From contig NC_135726.1 of the NCBI RefSeq assembly GCF_964656455.1, positions 25,989,168 to 26,053,167 of the forward strand: a stretch of DNA of 64,000 nt, given 5' to 3'. Below are positions 24,001 through 34,555 of the stretch, in pieces. The DNA is from Halichoerus grypus. Taxonomy: Eukaryota; Chordata; Mammalia; Carnivora; Phocidae. The translations under genes and the position numbers were made by a program. The number at the start of each line of letters is the position of its first letter. The first letter of the stretch is position 1. The notes beneath the pieces were generated by a model. The model was not told the DNA's origin. It was given only the letters and a program-made list of their open reading frames with translations, and did not search any database.

Positions 24001-27000
24001 ACCTGAGCCCAAGACAGACGCTTAACGGACTGAGCCACCCAGGCGCGCACCCTGCTTTTGCTTCTAGACCTATAAAGTCCCGGCAGACCCCTTAAGGTGA
24101 GGTACAAAGTGTGACTCGTGAGGAGATGTGCCATGCTCCGAACTACTACCTGAGTTTTCTAATCTACATGAGCAGAAATCCACGGAACGTGTGTGGGGAT
24201 GGATTTTAAAGGTGTGTTGCAAGCATCGTAGAGTTGGATCAGGCCGAATTTCATGATATGGGCTCACTAAGTAGAGATCCAGCGTGAATGCCACAGCTCG
24301 GGGAGTTAGGAAGGGGATCTCACAGTTTGCTGGGTTAGTTGCCTGAAACGTGGACCAAGAGGTGGCTCCGGTGAGGGAGCTGGAAACACCCGAGCTGAGA
24401 CGTGGGTGTAGTTACCATGGTAGACAGCAGAGTCTCGGGCAGGCCTAGGGCACTGGCTAATTGTCGCAGTGTTTCTAGAAGTGAACTAGACAGGAAGCCT
24501 ACTAAACTCTTACTTCATCTGTACAAGCAGAAACGTTCTAGGCCAAGTGAACAAAGTCTAACCCGAATCATAAAAAGAAAGTCATGGACCCTCAATTTCC
24601 AGACTTGAGCCAGTTTATGGACCTAAGACCCCTTGAATGAAGGGGAGGGTGGGTCCCTTTGAGGAAGGACCCTGGTACACTACTAAAATTTTATAGTTCA
24701 TCTTTCTCCTAGCCTTCTCAAAAGGGATCTTCGGCCTTTTGCCGGGTAATTGTGCATTAGAGAAAAGGAAATAATCAGGCCTGTTGGGAACTAGCAGATA
24801 ATGGCTGTGAACTAATTCCAGGAGGCCAAAACGTGACTGTGGCCCTCTAGTCAGGGTGGGGGCTCATGGAGGCCAGGTGACCAACGGAGTTTCAGCTTAG
24901 TCTCGGTGGGCCCCCACCCTGTGGTTATTTCTCCAGCTCTGAGTGTGTAACTGGGATACGCACCCAGCTGCTGGCAGAACCCCCACATTGCTTCCAACCC
25001 GTGCAGCGAGGGTGATTATGGTAGGAGAGCCCACCAGAAGCCACCAGAACTGCCGCCACCTAGGAAAGTAGTGAATCAGAAGCAGTACTCTGTCCCTGGA
25101 GGGATCGCAGAGATCAGTGTCACCACCGAGGACTCGAAAGACGCAGGGGTGGGGATTCCCACATCTCCACTCTACTCTCGTATCTGGCCTTTGCGGAAGG
25201 CAGACGGTCTTGGAGAACGACGGCAGGTTAGAAGCAGTTTAACCAAGAGGTGACTCCCATTGCAGCTGGTGTTCTAGATGTGGTTTTATTGCTCAAGCGG
25301 GATCAACATAGCCCCTGGTTCCTGGAATGTGGCTACTGGCCTGGCAAATTCATTTTTCTCCAGCCCCGTCCACGAGGCCCAGGGTTAGTGGGCTTTCAGC
25401 AGGCAAGGCCAGCGACACGCTTCACTGCCCTGCCGCTTGGGTAGATCATCTCCAGCCCTACGCCATCATTTATTTTGCAGGGTCTCATCACCTTTTGCTT
25501 ACACAAGACACTACACTGGTCCATGACACTGATGTTGACACTGTTGATCGGACCTAGTGAGAGGGATGTAGCCACTACTCGAGACTTCACAGAACCCTGG
25601 CTAAGACACCAACCAACCCCCTTCTCCCAGGAATCTTGTATTGGAGGGCTGCTCCCCCCATTTTGTGCTGGGGGAGGGGTCTCTACCCCGCTGCCCCGGG
25701 GAGGGGGGGCACACCTGACCCAGGCCTGGCCAATCAGAACACAGCATTCCCTCGGCTGCAGCAACAGAATCGAAGGTGTGCTGCTGCCCACTCTTGGTCA
25801 CGGGCTCAACCAAACAAACCTGAAGAGGCCACCTAGTCCGGCTTCCTCCAGGACACAGGGGAGGAGACACGTGCACTAGCAGGGGAACATCAAGAAAGCC
25901 AGCTTGGTGATCTAGGCGCTGCTCTCTGGTCCCACAGAGAGCAAGAGCATGAGCTACATCTGCGCTCCCCAGGGACCATTATCTCTAGCAATGGCCCGTG
26001 GGCAAAGTTTACAGAGGTCCCAGCAAGGGACTTGTCCAGTCAAAGGACCACTGCACGCCGAGGAGACCAGAGCCATGGCTTCCCGCCAGAGGTTTCGTTC
26101 TCGCGTGGTCTTTGCAGCCCAGATGCATGCAGTGCGATGATAAGTCATTTTTACCAAAGTCAGGTGGCCCCCCACACAGCTGACACCCCACCTTTACCCA
26201 GAGAACAGAGCTGGAAGCCGGTAACTGAAACATCCTCAAGGAAAGGGTTCTGCCAACTGGACTCACAGACGGGAGCACATTAGCCAAGTCAGACCGATCG
26301 AAGTCGTTCCTGTGACTTTTGCTGAAGCTATGAGAAAAGAGGGCTGGCTTCCCAGGCTGGTGGACCGGCAGCCCCAAGTTGCCGGTGGCCTTCTTTGTCT
26401 TTGTGAGAAGGAAGCCCACACAGAGGGGCACCGAGCTAAGAGACGGTGAGAGTCAGGTGCCATCTTCTGGTCACCCCAATCCACTCATGCAGGAAGCCAG
26501 CGTGACTTCTGAACTTTTAGTTATACCAGCCTATGAATTCCCCCTCAGTTTAAGCCACTTTGGGTTGGATCTCTGGTATCTGTGACCAAGGGAGTCCTGA
26601 CTAATATACATATTGCTCAGTCAATTTGGTAGCAATGATAAAAAAACGGGAGTGGTGGGGCGGGATGGGCACTGAATGAGGTGCAGAGATAAGTGTTAGT
26701 CCTGATTCTCCAACTGACTGAACTGGAGCAAATCCCTTCCTCTACTGGCCCCCAGAAAGGGCTGAACCGAATGGGCAGTTCCCTACCTGGGCAGAGTGCG
26801 TCTATGGAATTCTTGGGCCTGAGGCCTCCTGCACTGTGGGAGTGGGGCTTGTGCTCTGGAAGACTTCCGTTTTTCTCCTACACATCTACACATCCAGGCT
26901 TTTGGGTAACACCTCATTTGAAGCACGGGCTCTGCAAATAAAACCACCACCTGGATGGCTTCTTGGGCTCCTTCTGGAACTAACACTCAGAGGATCCCTC

Positions 27001-30000
27001 TCTCCTGCTCAATTGTTCAACAAACATCCATTTGATGCCTATAGTCAGCAAAGCATCTGGAGAAGACACGTGGGGTGTTCAGAGAGAAGTCACATTCCTG
27101 GGCCTGCGGGCGCTTGGCTCCAAAGGGGCCAAGGACTGGATATGAATGAAATGAGCACGAGGGTATAAACTGCCCCAGCATGGGATGATCCCCAGGACTG
27201 AGGAACTCTGGGGGAGATGCCAAATCGGAGAGCCTCAAGGAAGGGGCAGGGCTTCGATCTGGCCAAGTGTAGGAGGAAAGGCACTCTGGTAGGAAGAAGA
27301 AGTCCTAGGCTGGCAGACCAAACCAGAGGCAGGGTCCAGTTCCCATCCTTCGCCAAGCAGGGGCCTGCATGACCTCATTTCACTCTCCATAGGTCCCCTT
27401 GGAGGCGGCTACCATGACCTGCCCGCAGGTAAGGACGCAAGGTTTCCAGAGCTTCTGTGGCCTGTCCAAAGTCGCCCAAGATGGGGTATATGGCAGGCAG
27501 GTCCAGGACATGTTCAGTGTTCTAACCTCCAGGTCTGGCCTGCTGGCTGGGGAAGCACACCCCACACCTACACCCCCACAGTAGCTTAGGACAGGAAGAG
27601 GAGCCAAGGGGAGGAGAAGAGGGGCGAGGCAGAGGAAGAGCCGGGCACTCACCGCGGGAAGGAGGCCATGCGGTCTTTCAGAGCCTGCACGAACGGGAGG
27701 ATCCAGTGATGCCGCAGCACCACGCTCTGGGACAGGCTGACGTGGAACGCCTCCATCTGCACCAGCCGGGGGACACAGGTCTGGGCGTGGGACAGCAGCA
27801 TGTCCAGCAGGTCCAGGAACTCCTCCCTGGTCTCATCTGGAGGGGGAGTGGAGAGGGCGGGCCATTCTCTTAGCCAGGGCCGTGTGGCTGAATGAAGAAC
27901 CCCAGACGGCCGAGAAAGGCCTTCGCTACTCGGGATTTTGGGGGAAAATTACTTTGAGAGCAGCCTAGCTCTATCTATTTTAACATGATTTTGTGGTTAT
28001 AGAAGTAACACACATATGCTCATTGTAAAGAATTCAAGTAAAAAAAGGAAATATGCCAAGGAGAGAGCAGGGCCCCCCAAAATCCTATCACCTAGAGCAT
28101 TGAGCAGTCTCCAAACTATTGTGATCACCTGGGCCATTAGTCAAACAAACTTGCACGCATATGTGCAACTAACGTGTATTTATTTATAAGTTACAAATGT
28201 GCATGTTACAAAATTATGTCCATTGTAAAAGGTATACTCTCGAGAATGGAAATTTTATTTTATTTAATTAATTTATTTAAAGTCTATTTATTTTTTGGTA
28301 ATCTCCACACCCAATGTGGGGCTCGCACTCATCACCCCGAGATAGAGTCGCATGCCCTTCCGACTGAGCCAGCCAGGTACCCCAAGAACAGAAACTTTAA
28401 AAAGATGAGATGGGGCGCCTGGGTGGCTCAGTCGTTAAGCGTCTGCCTTCGGCTCAGGTCATGATCCCAGGTCCTGGGATCGAGCCCCCGCATCGGGCTC
28501 CCTGCTCCGAGGGAAGCCTGCTTCTCCCTCTCCCACTCCGCCTGCTTGTGTTCCCTCTCTCGCTGTGTCTCTCTCTGTCAAACAAATAAATAAAATCTCT
28601 AAAAAATAAAAAAATAAAAAATAAATTAAAAGATGAGATAAAAAGGGATATATAAAGAAGTTCTAATACTTTTCTTCCAGATGGATCATCTTGACCTCTC
28701 CCCTAGGGGGCATACACCCTACTTCCAAGACTGTCAGAGATGGATGCCTATCTCCCCAGCCTCTTCTCGGTGCATATCCTCGTGTATACATTTTATTTGT
28801 TGAAAAAATGAGAGTGTACCATTCAAACTGTTCTTCCACTGGCTTTTTTCTTTCTTTCTTTCTTTCTTTTTTTTAAAGATTTTATTTATTTATTGGTCAG
28901 AGACAGAGAGAGAGCATGAGCAGGGGGAGCAGCAAGCAGAGGGAGAAGCAGACTCCCCGTGGAGCAGGGAGCCCGATGCGGGGCTCAATCCCAGGACCCT
29001 GGGATCATGACCTGAGTCGAAGGCAGACGCTTAACCAACTGAGCCACCCAGGTGTCCCTTCCACTGGCTTTCTTTATGTAACACTACATGTTGGATAGCT
29101 TCCTCTCAGTGCAGGGGACAAGCTGATCACAGGTTCACAGTAATCCATAATCACCAACAGCACTTCCTTTATCAGTCACCTATGAGACGTTTAGAATCTC
29201 CTGATAAATGTTTAGAATGCTCCTAATTTTTCACAAAGACGAAGAACACTACAATGACCACCACTGTATGTTCACATATTCTTCTTCTTTTTTTTTTAAC
29301 CAAATGTGGGACTGGAGCTGCATGGGTAACGGTCTGCTCACACCCAGTCTGTTAGTCAATTTGTTCCAATGCCCTGGCGGATAGGCAGTATAGAGAATCA
29401 TTCTCATTCTGTGGATGGGGAAATGGAGGCTCTAAGAGTTGACCTGATCGAACACAAAATACTAAGAGCCACCACCTACTCTGTGTATTGTGTTAAGAGC
29501 CTGACATAAATGATCTGATTTAATCTTCACAACAGTCCTAGGAGATAGGATTTCTATAATCCCCATTTTAGAGATAAGGAAACTGGAGCTCTGGGAAGTC
29601 CAGTAACTTACTAAAGGGTGCCCAGAGTACTGGGTAGTGAAGGGAGGTCTGACTCCGACGCCTGGGCATTTTTTGCCTGCCACTTACTCATGGGGGCTGG
29701 TGGGGGCGGGAGGGGGACCTGCCCCAGCACATCCAGGGCCCTCTCAGCAATAAACTGCCAGCTGCAGCCGCACTCCGGGATGGCCCTGACACTGCCCTAG
29801 ACCCTCCCTTGGGCACCTCCTCATGAGTGGGAAAACATTATACCCAGGGTTAATTAAAAAAATATTTCAGGCAACGAATTCGAAACTTTTTGAAAACAGG
29901 TTTACAGAAAAACTCCCCAATTCTTGAAACTCATTCTGTCTCTGCTAAGTCCATCTCTCTCCTACCATCCATGTCAGAGGTTTCTGGCTTGTTCCTCCTG

Positions 30001-31211
30001 GTTGGGGCCAGCTTCCTCCCATCAAGAGGCACCTATCAGTCTCAGTCACTCGCCCTTTACATGTTACTCACATGGCACATAGACGTGCGTGGCCCAGTTG
30101 CCCCGCTCGTGGGGGAAGGTGCGCACCCGGCCCCCATGTTTTTCCCGGTCATCCTCGGGCTCCTCCTCGGTGTCTAGGAACATGTGTAGCACACTGTCGG
30201 GGACCGGCAACCGCTGGCTGGGAAGGGGGCTCTGGGCACTGCAAGAGAGAAAGGAAACGAGCACACTTAGCCTCCTGGCATTCTCCACCTCTGCACCCAC
30301 AGCAAAAGTCGTAACCCCTTATCCAGGGTGACTGAGCGCATCAATTTCCCACCAGGGGCTGGAAGCAGCTTTTAGATAACCACAAAGCTCTTTCCCCAGT
30401 ACTGTCTCACTGGGGTCTCCCCACAGCCCCAGGAGGCCGACTTTAGCTGGGAGCATGGGAAACAACTGGGCAGGCAGCAGTGTGTGGTTCAGAGGTCACA
30501 TTCCCTGAACAGTGGACAAGCCTGAACTGGAGTAGTGCTTCCTAGCTTTGGGGTCTTGAGCAGGTCATGTGTACGCTGTGGGCCTCAGTCTCCTCATCTG
30601 TAAAGTGTACTTCTACCTGACAGAGCTATTGTGAGATCAGCAGAGATACTACTGCTTGAAAGGCACTCTTCAAAGCACCAGGGGTGACACTTGAGAACTG
30701 AAGCTCCACGAAGTCAGACTTCGACCGTTTCGTTCATTGCCGAGTGTCCCAGCCTGGCGCAGAGCGGGTGCTCCATGAGCATTTACTGGATGGATGGAAA
30801 CACTCTCCGTATGTGGAAACAGACCTAGGGTGGTGCTGTGGTGCGCGCCAGTAGATCCCGGCGGCGGCCAGCGCTGGAGGCTGGACCCGAGCCCACGTTT
30901 CCTGCCTCCTAACCTTGGCCTAGCCAGGTGGGGGCACTCTGGGGCTGTGTCCAGGGCTGTCCTCCGGGCCCTCCTTTTCCGTTGTGCCCCTCTTCCTTCC
31001 CTGGAGAGCCGCTCCGCACCATCGCCCCTTTCCCCCCAGACGCTCGGGTCCCGTCGGGGTGTCGCGCGAACCAGCACCCTCCCCAGAAAGATCTCCTCGC
31101 TCCTTACCGCCGGCAGCCTCCAGTCTCCGGCCGCGCCTGGGCCCCGGCCTCGGCCTCATCCTCATCCTCCGAACCGCTGCTGCTGTAGCCCACCAGGGGC
31201 GCCGAACTCAT
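17980..31211 (-). CDS. USB1: USB1: U6 snRNA phosphodiesterase 1 (7 coding exons)
   Basis: USB1 is the nuclear 3'-5' exonuclease that trims the oligo(U) tail of U6 snRNA and leaves a protected 3' end. In human, loss of USB1 causes poikiloderma with neutropenia. Joining the exons 31211-31108, 30238-30072, 27836-27653, 21532-21479, 20559-20454, 19223-19140 and 18084-17980 gives 804 nt, 267 aa plus stop, with all junctions GT-AG and in frame. The two catalytic HxS motifs of the 2H phosphodiesterase fold are present: His122-Val-Ser124 in exon 3 and His210-Val-Ser212 in exon 6. The N terminus is acidic and serine-rich ([10 protein letters not shown]), as in human. The protein is two residues longer than the human form as I remember it. 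Expression likely starts in the CpG island shared with ZNF319. Intron 3 is large and full of repeats. Identity is near certain. Confidence 0.96.
19140..19223 (-). CDS. USB1: USB1 coding exon 6 (second HxS motif)
   Basis: 28 codons start [17 protein letters not shown], with the second catalytic motif His210-Val-Ser212. The acceptor is CCACAG and the donor GTAAAT at 19139-19138. Phase 0 at both ends. Confidence 0.96.
19425..19792 (+). repeat. MLT1-type LTR (ERVL-MaLR), sense
   Basis: It begins ATGGACTGAATTGTGTCC and includes TGAAGCCTCAATTCCCAATG, CATGAGGACACAG, CACCTTGATCTTGGA and ends ATGACTAAGACAG. These follow the MLT1 consensus from end to end. It lies between USB1 exons 6 and 5, antisense to the gene. 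Confidence 0.85.
20454..20559 (-). CDS. USB1: USB1 coding exon 5
   Basis: The acceptor CCCCAG is followed by an exon encoding [20 protein letters not shown] and ending TTFYQ. The donor is GTAACA at 20453-20452. It ends on a codon boundary (residue 205). Confidence 0.95.
21479..21532 (-). CDS. USB1: USB1 coding exon 4
   Basis: This is a 54-nt exon encoding (R)[17 protein letters not shown](R), between acceptor TTCCAG and donor GTGAGT at 21478-21477. It is nearly identical to the matching human segment. Confidence 0.94.
21860..22025 (-). repeat. MIR-like SINE, antisense
   Basis: The CATTTTACAGACACGGAAGC block with a preceding TGCCAGGGGCTGAGC stretch resembles the reverse complement of the MIR core and 3' part. 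It is diverged and the edges are approximate. It lies in USB1 intron 3. Confidence 0.5.
22521..23072 (+). repeat. MLT2-type LTR (ERVL)
   Basis: It starts TGAGGGTTAATTTTATGTG and includes TGGGTGGGCATCATTCAATC, GTGAGCCAATTCCTATAATA and TCCTATTGGTTCTGTTTCTC. These are hallmark parts of MLT2 LTRs of the ERVL family. It is followed by ERVL internal sequence. It sits in USB1 intron 3, opposite to the gene's direction. Confidence 0.8.
23073..25900 (+). pseudogene. ERVL internal remnant (broken pol)
   Basis: Directly after the MLT2 LTR the sequence GATTTTGGTACCGAGAGTGG looks like the leucine-tRNA primer site region of ERVL. At about 25270-25600 translated pieces include [17 protein letters not shown] and [12 protein letters not shown]. 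The second resembles the segment just after the YIDD box of ERVL reverse transcriptase (IMLIGPDEQEVATT). The catalytic segment itself is split by a frameshift and substitutions. A carnivore SINE interrupts the element at 23801-24056. No intact gene remains. Confidence 0.6.
23801..24056 (-). repeat. SINEC, minus strand, with (TTTTA)n tail
   Basis: A T-rich tail of TTTTATTTTA repeats precedes AAAGATTTTATTTATTTGAC and a body ending GAGCCACCCAGGCGC. The duplication TTTGCTTCTA is present at 23791-23800 and 24057-24066. It is inserted into the ERVL remnant, so it is younger. Confidence 0.93.
26080..26610 (+). repeat. LTR-like 3' end, ERVL type
   Basis: The segment ends TTTAAGCCACTTTGGGTTGG and then AGTCCTGACTAATATA, which resembles the 3' terminus of old ERVL-class LTRs. 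It may be the distal LTR of the fossil that starts at 22521. The 5' limit is a guess. Confidence 0.4.
27653..27836 (-). CDS. USB1: USB1 coding exon 3 (first HxS motif)
   Basis: The acceptor CTCCAG ends at 27837. The exon encodes [15 protein letters not shown], then the catalytic FHVSLSQS motif (His122, Ser124) and [12 protein letters not shown]. The donor is GTGAGT at 27652-27651. Confidence 0.96.
27960..28180. repeat. Old LINE-like fragment
   Basis: An AT-rich segment (AAGTAACACACATATGCTCATTG and a TCCTATCACC block) is similar in style to old L1-class fragments seen beside these SINEs. Continuations occur at 28640-28830 and 29070-29300 around later SINE insertions. Class and edges are uncertain. 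Confidence 0.35.
28255..28384 (-). repeat. SINEC, short minus-strand copy
   Basis: The TTATTTAAAGTCTATTTATT tail and the body CCACACCCAATGTGGGGC...GACTGAGCCAGCCAGGTACCCC are the reverse complement of the short, older carnivore SINE. Flanks GAATGGAAATTTTA and GAACAGAAACTTTA form an imperfect duplication. Confidence 0.8.
28412..28627 (+). repeat. SINEC, plus strand, near-consensus
   Basis: The head GGGGCGCCTGGGTGGCTCAG is followed by a full body, a CTCTCTCGCTGTGTCTCTC stretch and an A-rich tail AATAAATAAAATC. An AAAAGATGAGAT duplication flanks it. This copy best shows the carnivore (non-dog caniform) subfamily style. Confidence 0.96.
28847..29057 (-). repeat. SINEC, minus strand
   Basis: A (TTTC)n and T-rich tail precedes AAAGATTTTATTTATTTATT and a body ending GAGCCACCCAGGTGTCC. 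The duplication CTTCCACTGGCTTT occurs at 28833-28846 and 29058-29071. It is the third SINEC within 0.8 kb. Confidence 0.94.
29470..29680 (-). repeat. MIR SINE, antisense
   Basis: The blocks TTTAATCTTCACAACAGTCC, CCCCATTTTAGAGATAAGG and AAACTGGAGCTCTGGG are reverse-complement MIR landmarks. It lies in USB1 intron 2. Confidence 0.75.
30072..30238 (-). CDS. USB1: USB1 coding exon 2
   Basis: The acceptor TTGCAG ends at 30239. The exon encodes [10 protein letters not shown] and [19 protein letters not shown], strongly conserved in USB1. The donor is GTGAGT at 30071-30070. Confidence 0.95.
30480..30690 (+). repeat. MIR SINE
   Basis: A degenerate tRNA-like head is followed by CTTGAGCAGGTCATGTG, CCTCAGTCTCCTCATCTGTA and CTATTGTGAGATCAGC, in MIR order. 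It lies in USB1 intron 1. Confidence 0.7.
30690..30800 (+). repeat. LINE2 3'-end fragment
   Basis: The segment CGAGTGTCCCAGCCTGGCG...GGGTGCTCCATGAGCATTTACTGGATGGATGG follows the 3' terminus of mammalian L2 (CCTGGCACAT...CTCAATAAATATTTGTTGAATGA). It is diverged. Confidence 0.6.
31108..31211 (-). CDS. USB1: USB1 coding exon 1
   Basis: The exon starts at ATG 31211 ([19 protein letters not shown]). It ends ...GGCR plus two bases before the donor GTAAGG at 31107-31106. It is acidic and low-complexity and lies inside the CpG island. Confidence 0.95.
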
Positions 31212-32239
31212 GGGGCCTCCTCCACGACTGCAGTCGGTATCCGCGAGCGATCGCACCCGGAATTCCGCCGCGCCGGAAGTGCCCTCCCGGGGGCGGGGCC
31301 CGGAGAAGTACCGCCTCGGGGCGGGGCCTGAAGGGGCGGGGCCCCGCCGGACTCGGGCGGGACTCTACACCCAGACCACGCTGCCTGCCAGCTCGCAGCG
31401 CCTTGACGGCTACCTGGAGCCTCCCGGAACCCCACCCCTAGCCTCTGTGTGCCCATTTCACAGATCGCTCTGGGCCCTGACCTCTCTGTTCCCTCCTCTG
31501 TCAGCAGCCATCCGAGACCAGACCTCCTAGCCACGGACGGTCCCTGGGTCAGCGGTCAGCGCCCTAGACCCAGCGGAGATCCCTGCCCTCGAGGCCCGGA
31601 CGGGATCAGAGGTCCGGGAGCCCCCTCCTCAAGCCGGTCCAGAGCCCGAGCTCCAGGGGTCCGTCTCCTAAGAGCAAGCTGAGCAGTCAGAAGCGGGTCA
31701 GTTCCAGATCAGAGGGTCTAGGAGGCCCCTCCTCTCAAGCGCGGGCGTCGGGTCGCAGGTCGGGTCGCGGGAGCCCCCTCCCCCAAGGCCGAGCAGGTTG
31801 GTCGGAAGCCGGGCGCCCTCCCTGGGTCCGCTGAGGCGTGCAGGTCAGGCAACTGGAGAGCCACCCCGCACGCCCGACTGTCCGACCCGGCCCGGCCGCG
31901 GGGTCCCCGGCAGGGGGCGGCCTCGCTCCGTGCCGCCCGCTCCTCCCGCAGCCGCCGCCGCCCCGGCTGCCGCTCCTCCCCCGGCCCCGCCTCCCTGGCC
32001 CCCGCGCCGCCCGCCTGTCCGCCGGTCTCTGCAAGGCCGTCGGTCCGTCCGCCCGCCCTCCCGGCGCTCCTCCGCCCTGGCCCCGCTATCCCGGCCACGC
32101 ACGTCGCTTCCTCGGTTCCGGCCGCCGCTAGCCCGTTCCCCGCCCCCGGGCCGGCCGCCGCCGCTACTCGAGGCCGGGGATTGGCAGTGCGCGTAGGCCG
32201 CGCCGCCGCCGCTGGAGCCGGAATAAAGGGGCGGCCGAG

Positions 32240-32294
32240 AGAGCAGCCGGTCGCCACTCGCCCGGCGCCTGACCCCGCGGGCGGCCTGGAGCAG
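32240..32294 (+). other. ZNF319: ZNF319 exon 1 (5' UTR), predicted
   Basis: A good donor GAGCAG followed by GTGAGC occurs at 32289-32300 inside the CpG island. It is followed by an intron of about 2 kb ending at a strong acceptor (CCTTTTTCTCTTCCCTCCAG) at 34300. The 5' end of the exon is not known and the start given is nominal. Confidence 0.5.
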
Positions 32295-34300
32295 GTGAGC
32301 GGCGGGGCGCCCGGGGCTGCGTCTGGGGGCCACTCCCGCGCCCGCCGCACCCCTTCCCCAGCCGGCCCGCCCGCCACCACCACCACCTCCCCCCCCTTCC
32401 ACCTCCGGCCCGACCCGGCGGCCTCCTGAGCTCTGGGGCGGCCCCAGGCCAGCCGGGGCGCGTAGCTACTAACCGGGCCCAGCCTGCGGCCCTGGGGCCT
32501 TCCTCGGGCCCAATCGCCCGCGGGGCCGGCGCTCCGGCCCGTAGCGGCCTGGCCGTTCCTGGTGAGGGCTGACAGGAGGCAGCCCAGCCGGGCTGGCGGG
32601 CAGTGCCGGCGGGGAGGTGATCGCCTTTCATTCGGGTTCCCAGGGAGGAGGAAGGGCTGGCGTGGGGCGCAGGTGGGGGCCTCCCTTTGCCTCCGTTACC
32701 CAAGTCTCTCCTCTTTGCGGAATGATCAGAGAGGCCTCCGGGTCGCACCTTCCTGGAAGTGGGCAGGGGTGGGCAGCTGAGCTGGGGGCCCAGGATCCGG
32801 GACCCTGGTTCTGGCAGCCATTCATGCCGGAAAAAAAAAAAAAATTCATCTGGGTTGGCTCATCCGGACCTAGACTGCGCTCAGAGTAGCCCCTCTTCCC
32901 TCTTTCCTGGGGAGGCTTCCTACCTGCTTGTTCATGCAACCTGCTGCGTCCACCACGAGCAGCGGCTCCTTTCCTTCTTTCCTACCCGGAAGATGCTGTG
33001 GGTGACAGTTTTTCGCCTGACTCTTAGGTTTCTTTGGCAGAACAGTTAGAGGCAGGGCTGGCCTGTGAAGGCATCCCCTTTTTTTCTCCTCTTTCCCTCA
33101 GGAGAAAACTTAGAAACTTTTCAATGTTTGAGGCAGAGGAGCTGGAAACCTGAAAGTGGGTTGCATGTAATTCTAAAAGTTCCTCCCTCTCGCTCTCATT
33201 ACCTTCTGCTGCCACAAAGTGGTGAGTTAGAGATTTGCCTGGGCTGGGTGGTCTTTCCCTTCCATGGATTACCCAAAATGTTAGAGACTTGGAGCAAGGG
33301 AATGGAGTTGCCTCTGGAAAGGTTGTCTTTTCCAGGTTGTCCTGGGAAGAGGAGAAATGCTCTGTGCTTAGCATGCTACTTCCCACATTGCCGAGGCAAA
33401 CTCCCGATTGCCCACTTTTTCCTGCGGGCCTTGGCACTGTCAGATTCAGAGGATTTAGGAGTTTTGGGTGCTCTGGGAGATAACTAGAGCGGGGATGTTC
33501 TGCTGTGGAGCCCTCTAGGCTGGCTGGGTCTATGGACCTATCATCGTTACCCCATCATATATTGGCTCAGGTCTCTGCAAGGCCATCCTAACTGTTGGGT
33601 GGAGGAAGAACAGGCACGTGGTCAGGATAGAGGGCCTAGCGGATAGTTGAGAGGGATGTGGGTCAGCCCCTCACAAAATCAGTTTTTTGAGATGGTCCTC
33701 GGTTGCTGTAGTTGTTTTAAATATTGGCTGCCTGAGGCCATTTGCTCTTGGGCCCTCAGGTCTGGGAGGCCTGGCTCTCGGTCTCAGCAGGCTGTTGTTA
33801 CCCTGAGCAGGGATGTCCTGGGTTGAGATTCAGGGCAGCCAGGGGAAAAGAGCTCGAAGGCCTCGGGGCATCCTCCACCAGTGCCTCTCTGCTTCTATCT
33901 AATAACATATTGGGCTTCCAAGTAAGAATTTTGTTTACAAAAAAAGTTACGCTGCTGAAATCGGTTTGGACGCCATGGGCCTCCCTCTTCCTTTGGAGCA
34001 TGAGCAGAATTTATGACTTCTTTGTATTATGCGCAGATCATCCCAGACCCTTATCTGTGAGACAGCTGGCTACAGAGGGCTGGCGGTAGGCTGGGGAGCC
34101 CGGAGGCTCTCTTTGCTGGAGGGGCTGAGCCGCCAGCAGACTTCTTTGGTCCTGTGTGAAGAGAGCGGGTCTTCCAGCCCTGAACCCCTCTCTTCCCTGA
34201 TGTGGCAGCAGTGTGGCGAGTGTGGGCCGAACGGGGAGAGGGGCCCAGGGACCAGCCGCGGATCTCGGCGTCAAGCTGACCCTTTTTCTCTTCCCTCCAG

Positions 34301-34555
34301 AACCAGTCATCGGGGAAGGCAGAGCCCCTCTGGCCTCGCCCCCCGGCACCCTGCCCTCGAGAGCCCCGCGTCCCGTAGGCAGAGCCTGGCAGTCCGTCTT
34401 GGTTAATGCCGCCGGCCGTCTGACCAGTCCCCCTTGTGTGCCTCCTCTGAGGTCTTTGCCCATCCCTGATCCTGGGCAGCTTCTCTCTGGGCTGGATCAC
34501 CTTCGGCGGGAAACTGAAGCCCTTACTCTCCAAGCCCTGTTTCGTCTTCCCAAGC
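34301..34555 (+). other. ZNF319: ZNF319 exon 2, 5' UTR part
   Basis: The exon begins after the polypyrimidine acceptor ending at 34300 and runs straight into the coding ATG at 34556. A different frame is open across it and across the start of the coding region, but that frame does not encode zinc fingers. Confidence 0.6.

Larger units (their letters stand above)
30840..32620. promoter_or_regulatory. Bidirectional CpG-island promoter of USB1 and ZNF319
   Basis: A dense CpG island spans the USB1 first coding exon (minus) and the ZNF319 first exon (plus). The two genes diverge, with about 1.1 kb between the USB1 ATG and the ZNF319 exon 1 donor. Near USB1 there is an ETS/GABP-type site CCGGAAGT at 31273-31280. 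GC boxes lie at about 31290-31299, 31318-31327 and 31333-31342. Near ZNF319 a GGGGCGGCC GC-rich motif follows GAATAAA at about 32221. Many housekeeping gene pairs share this arrangement. Transcription starts are inferred, not seen. Confidence 0.75.

Noticed and set aside
31718..32386. Long minus-strand frames (222 and 185 codons) between USB1 and ZNF319.
   Set aside because: They show CpG-island composition and no conserved protein features.
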